7,800 nt of DNA from the NCBI GenBank assembly GCA_937858455.1, contig CALLYN010000773.1:1-7800 (forward strand), written 5' to 3'. The stretch is from an uncultured Kouleothrix sp. (GTDB lineage: Bacteria; Chloroflexota; Chloroflexia; Chloroflexales; Roseiflexaceae). Numbering within the stretch: the first letter of the stretch is position 1; every line of letters starts with the position of its first letter. The translations under genes were made by a program, and so were the position numbers. Of this stretch, positions 5,144 to 7,800 are shown piece after piece. A model generated the notes under the pieces. The model made no database searches and was not told where the DNA came from. It worked only from the letters and a program-made list of their open reading frames with translations.

Positions 5144-5677
5144 ATGTCTGATCCATTCATAGGCGAGATCCGGGTCGTTGGCTTCAACTACGCGCCGCAG
5201 GGCTGGGCGTTCTGCAATGGCCAGCTTATGTCGATCCAGCAGAACACGGCGCTATTCTCGCTGCTGGGCACCACCTACGGCGGCAATGGCACGACAAACT
5301 TCGCGCTGCCGAACTTCCAGGGCATTGCGCCGATGAACTGGGGCCAGGGGCCGGGCCTGAGCTATCGCGACCTGGGCGAGACCGCCGGGGTGACGAGCGT
5401 GACGCTGCTCGAGAGCGAAATGCCCGCGCACGCGCATATCGCCAAGGCCAGCGGCAATAGCGCTAGCGCCACCGACCCGACGAACGGGATATGGGCCGTG
5501 GGCGGCGAGCCGCGCGCCGCCGTGCCGATGTACACCGCCAACGCCAGCAGCCCGGCGGCCATGAATGTCGGGGCGCTGACGCCGCAGGGCCAGAGCCAGG
5601 CGCATAACAATATGCAGCCCTACCTGACGCTGAACTTTATTATCGCGCTGCAGGGAATTTTCCCACAGCGCCCATAG
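5144..5677 (+). CDS. Tail-collar domain protein 3 (paralogue, altered collar loop)
   Basis: The product has 177 residues and is the third collar paralogue. The N-terminus SDPFIGEIRVVGFNYAPQGW and the core ALFSLLGTTYGGNG match the other two, as does AHNNMQPYLTLNFIIALQG (153-171). The H-x-H pair is in SEMPAHAHI (91-99; His96, His98). Where the others have LPDLRGR or LPDLRSR this one has LPNFQGI (55-61), so the conserved Asp and the two Arg are lost. The middle (100-150) is Ala/Ser/Asn-rich and longer. The start has a GGGGGC Shine-Dalgarno 8 nt upstream. A 63-bp gap precedes it, the largest inside the collar run, with a small GGGCG/CGCCC hairpin (5086-5099) that may adjust expression. The gene is last in the cassette and is followed by a terminator. 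Confidence 0.92.
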   Translation: MSDPFIGEIRVVGFNYAPQGWAFCNGQLMSIQQNTALFSLLGTTYGGNGTTNFALPNFQGIAPMNWGQGPGLSYRDLGETAGVTSVTLLESEMPAHAHIAKASGNSASATDPTNGIWAVGGEPRAAVPMYTANASSPAAMNVGALTPQGQSQAHNNMQPYLTLNFIIALQGIFPQRP

Positions 5678-5706
5678 CAACCAAGGTTAGAGAAAGCCAT
5701 GATGCT

Positions 5707-5733
5707 GGGTGGGGCAAGTGGCCCCGCCCTTTT
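5707..5733 (+). terminator. Intrinsic terminator closing the collar cassette
   Basis: GGGTGGGGC (5707-5715) pairs with GCCCCGCCC (5721-5729), 9 bp with one G-T wobble, around the loop AAGTG, and is followed directly by TTTT (5730-5733). It lies 29 bp after the stop of the third collar gene. A weaker 6-bp hairpin (5736-5741 with 5747-5752) follows. This separates the cassette's transcript from the surface-protein gene, which must have its own start signal within 5734-5790 or depend on read-through. Confidence 0.85.
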
Positions 5734-5801
5734 CTGCGCTGAGGTGCAGCGCGCCCGCCGCCTCACTCAACCCGGCGCATACCGCTACAGGAGCAGTACC
5801 C

Positions 5802-7800
5802 ATGGGGAAACATCTGTCTCAATTACCCACCTGGCGCGCCGGGCGCGCCGCGTTCGCGCTGCTGCTGGCGCTCGCGGCGCTGCTGGCCGTGCCGCCGTCT
5901 GCGCGCGCCGCCAGCACGATCAATGTGACCACAACTGCCGATGAGAACGGCGCTGGCACTGGCTGCTCGTTGCGCGAGGCGCTGGCCTCGGCCAACAGCA
6001 ACACCAACGTCGGCGGCTGCACCGGCTCGGGCGGCGGCGTGCCGTTTACGATCAACCTGCCGGCCGGCACCTACAACCTGACCGTCGACGAGCTGCAGAT
6101 CGGCGATGCCAGCAACACCGACACCCGCATCGTCGGCGCCGGCGCGAGCAGCACGATCATCCGGCAGACGACCGCCAACCGGCGCGTGTTTGATGTCAAC
6201 CCCCCAGTGAGCTCTGTGGCCGCGCCGAATGTGGCCCTCAGCATCTCTGGGGTGACGATCACCGGCGGCAATTCGCCAAGCGACAACTTCGGCGGGGCGG
6301 GGGTGTTCGCCGGCGGCCCGGGCAACTCGCTGACGCTCAGCAACTGCGTCATCAGCGGCAACAGCTTGCCCGCCGGTGTCTTCAACGTCGGCGCCGGCGT
6401 CAGCTATAGCGGCGGCGGCGTGCTGACGATCAACAACTGCCAGTTCGACAACAACACCGCCGCCAACGTGGGCGGCGCGATCAACTACAGCCTGCTTAAC
6501 AACTCTGGTGCGGCCGGGCAGGGCGGGCTGAGCATCACCAACAGCAGCTTCTCGAACAACTCGGCTGGGGCTTCGAACACCGGCGCCGGCGGCGCGATCC
6601 GCGTGGCGATCGCGACGACGCAGGCGCTCAGCGCCTTTACAATTTCGAAGAATAGTTTCACCAGCAACCAGGCCACTGCCGGCTTTGGCGGGGCGATCTA
6701 TGATGCCGGCTCGCAGTCTTCGACGATGCAGTTCAACCGCTTTTTCAACAATAGCGCCAGCCAGGGCTCGGGCATCTACAAAGCAAACGGCTCGGGCGGC
6801 ACGCTTGACGCGACTGAAAACTGGTGGGGCTGCAACGCCGGGCCGGGCAGCACCGGCTGCGACACAATCGGCGGCCTGACGAGCAGCATCACTGCTGCGC
6901 CGCGCCTGGTGATGAGCCATACGCCGGCCTCGTCGACGCTGCTGCAGGGCAATTCCACCACCCTCACCGCCAGCTTCCTGACCGACTCGGCCGGGTCGGC
7001 GGTGGCAGCTTCGAACCTTGGCGCGATCATCGGCGAGCCGATCACCTTCAACAACGCCACGCGCGGCTCGCTCTCGAGCATACAGACGACGGTGCAGTCG
7101 AATGGCACCGCTACCGCCTCGTTTACCGCCGGCAACACTTCGGCGGCCTGTGGCGCGGGCGGCGCCGACGCCGTGTTCGACAACCAGACGCTCACGGCGG
7201 GCGTTTCTGTGGAGTGTGTTGGCGACCTGACCGCCACGCTCGCCAACAATGTGGGCGACAGCGCGGTGGTCGGCCAGAGCTGGACGTGGACGGCCACGAT
7301 TGCGAACGGCGGCGTTGGCGCGGTGAACTTCAGCAGCGGCCAGACGGTGTTCAGCGCCAACCTGCCCAATAGCGCCAACATCACCTACGGGACGCCGACA
7401 TCGAATAACCCGAACGTCGCGTGTAGCATCAACGGCAGCAAGGATCTCGTCTGCACCGCCAGCTCCGGGCTGTCGATTGCGTCGTCTGGCTCGCTCACCG
7501 TGTCGTTCAGCGCGACCGCCAGCGCGACTGGCGGCTACGCTGTGCCGCGCAACGGCGGCAGCTGCGCCGCCGACCCCGGCAGCGTGGTGACGGAAAGCAA
7601 CGAGGCCAACAACGCCTGCAGCAACACCGTGACGGTGGGCAAGGCCAGCACGACCACCTCGATCACCTCGGACACTCCCGATCCCTCGACCCAGGGCCAG
7701 GCCGTGACGGTGCAGTACACCGTGGCGGTGAGCGCGCCCGGCGCGGGCACGCCGAGCGGCAATGTCACGGTAAGCGACGGCGTCGACAGCTGCACTGGCA
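5802..7800 (+). CDS. Secreted CSLREA/beta-helix surface protein with Ig-like and CARDB/DUF11-like modules, 3' end outside window
   Basis: The frame stays open from the ATG (AGGAG 8 nt upstream) to the window edge, 666 residues so far. Residues 1-36 are a signal peptide: RAGR, a long Ala/Leu core and an A-R-A cleavage site. A CSLREA domain follows (about 39-95; TINVTTTADENGAGTGCSLRE at 39-59, then INLPAGTYNLT). Residues 100-345 form a right-handed parallel beta-helix with repeated rungs of the form LTxxNCxFxxN (near 177, 208, 243, 279, 309), closed by ENWWGCNAGPG (339-349). Residues 368-470 resemble an invasin-type Ig domain. Residues 471-612 resemble a DUF11/CARDB-like module ending ESNEANNACSNTVTV (598-612). 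Another Ig-like repeat begins at TTTSITSDTPDPS (617-629) and is cut by the edge. Cysteines fall in close pairs (344/353, 450/472, 541/551, 588/606), fitting disulfides outside the cell. The likely role is adhesion or a cell-surface layer; any anchor would be in the missing C-terminus. Confidence 0.88.
   Translation, partial: MGKHLSQLPTWRAGRAAFALLLALAALLAVPPSARAASTINVTTTADENGAGTGCSLREALASANSNTNVGGCTGSGGGVPFTINLPAGTYNLTVDELQIGDASNTDTRIVGAGASSTIIRQTTANRRVFDVNPPVSSVAAPNVALSISGVTITGGNSPSDNFGGAGVFAGGPGNSLTLSNCVISGNSLPAGVFNVGAGVSYSGGGVLTINNCQFDNNTAANVGGAINYSLLNNSGAAGQGGLSITNSSFSNNSAGASNTGAGGAIRVAIATTQALSAFTISKNSFTSNQATAGFGGAIYDAGSQSSTMQFNRFFNNSASQGSGIYKANGSGGTLDATENWWGCNAGPGSTGCDTIGGLTSSITAAPRLVMSHTPASSTLLQGNSTTLTASFLTDSAGSAVAASNLGAIIGEPITFNNATRGSLSSIQTTVQSNGTATASFTAGNTSAACGAGGADAVFDNQTLTAGVSVECVGDLTATLANNVGDSAVVGQSWTWTATIANGGVGAVNFSSGQTVFSANLPNSANITYGTPTSNNPNVACSINGSKDLVCTASSGLSIASSGSLTVSFSATASATGGYAVPRNGGSCAADPGSVVTESNEANNACSNTVTVGKASTTTSITSDTPDPSTQGQAVTVQYTVAVSAPGAGTPSGNVTVSDGVDSCTG

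Noticed and set aside
4045..5677. Prophage or phage tail module
   Set aside because: Only collar-domain proteins are present. No other structural, lysis or integration gene and no attachment site is visible, so the genes are described as a bacterial cassette.
5823..6920. Minus-strand 365-residue open frame opposite the CSLREA protein
   Set aside because: It is Arg/Ala-rich with no recognisable fold; the plus strand has signal peptide, CSLREA and beta-helix motifs.

Overview
The window is GC-rich, dense chromosomal DNA from a bacterium. A CSLREA-type beta-helix surface protein joined to Ig-like and DUF11-like modules, three small tail-collar proteins outside any prophage, and GC-rich palindromes between genes all fit a filamentous member of the Chloroflexota. 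That placement is an inference from gene style; no rRNA or other marker is present.

Layout. (1) Positions 1-193 hold the 3' end of a plus-strand gene, tentatively a PaaK-like adenylate-forming enzyme. (2) A convergent intergenic gap (194-346) holds a palindrome built from a 7-bp repeat and a terminator for the gene on the right. (3) A minus-strand PadR-family regulator (347-1057) has a very His-rich N-terminal extension. Its promoter is well defined, and two copies of the palindrome CGATATATCG, centred 30 bp apart, sit in the promoter spacer and at the start of the transcript, as expected for autorepression. (4) Positions 1118-1387 are non-coding and hold three perfect GC-rich hairpins in a row. 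(5) A minus-strand pair follows: a 36-residue membrane protein resembling the TatA N-terminus (2658-2768), then 22 bp downstream a LysN-like PLP aminotransferase (1388-2635). (6) Positions 2769-3180 are a divergent, apparently non-coding control region.

(7) From 3181 to 5677 a tight plus-strand cassette encodes a DUF6916-like protein, a GNAT acetyltransferase that overlaps it by 4 bp, and three paralogous tail-collar proteins. It ends at a clear intrinsic terminator (5707-5733). (8) From 5802 past the window end runs a large secreted protein with signal peptide, CSLREA domain, parallel beta-helix and Ig/CARDB-like modules.

How the parts may work together. The collar cassette and the large exported protein look like a surface-adhesion or surface-fibre island. 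The collar genes have no capsid, sheath, baseplate, terminase or integrase genes beside them. The small DUF6916-like protein and the GNAT are coupled to the collars by translation and spacing, so they are candidates for an accessory or modifying role; this is inference. PadR and the aminotransferase pair look like independent housekeeping or accessory units. The strongest candidates for something undescribed are the DUF6916/GNAT/triple-collar cassette, the mini TatA-like protein, and the His-rich PadR with its double operator.
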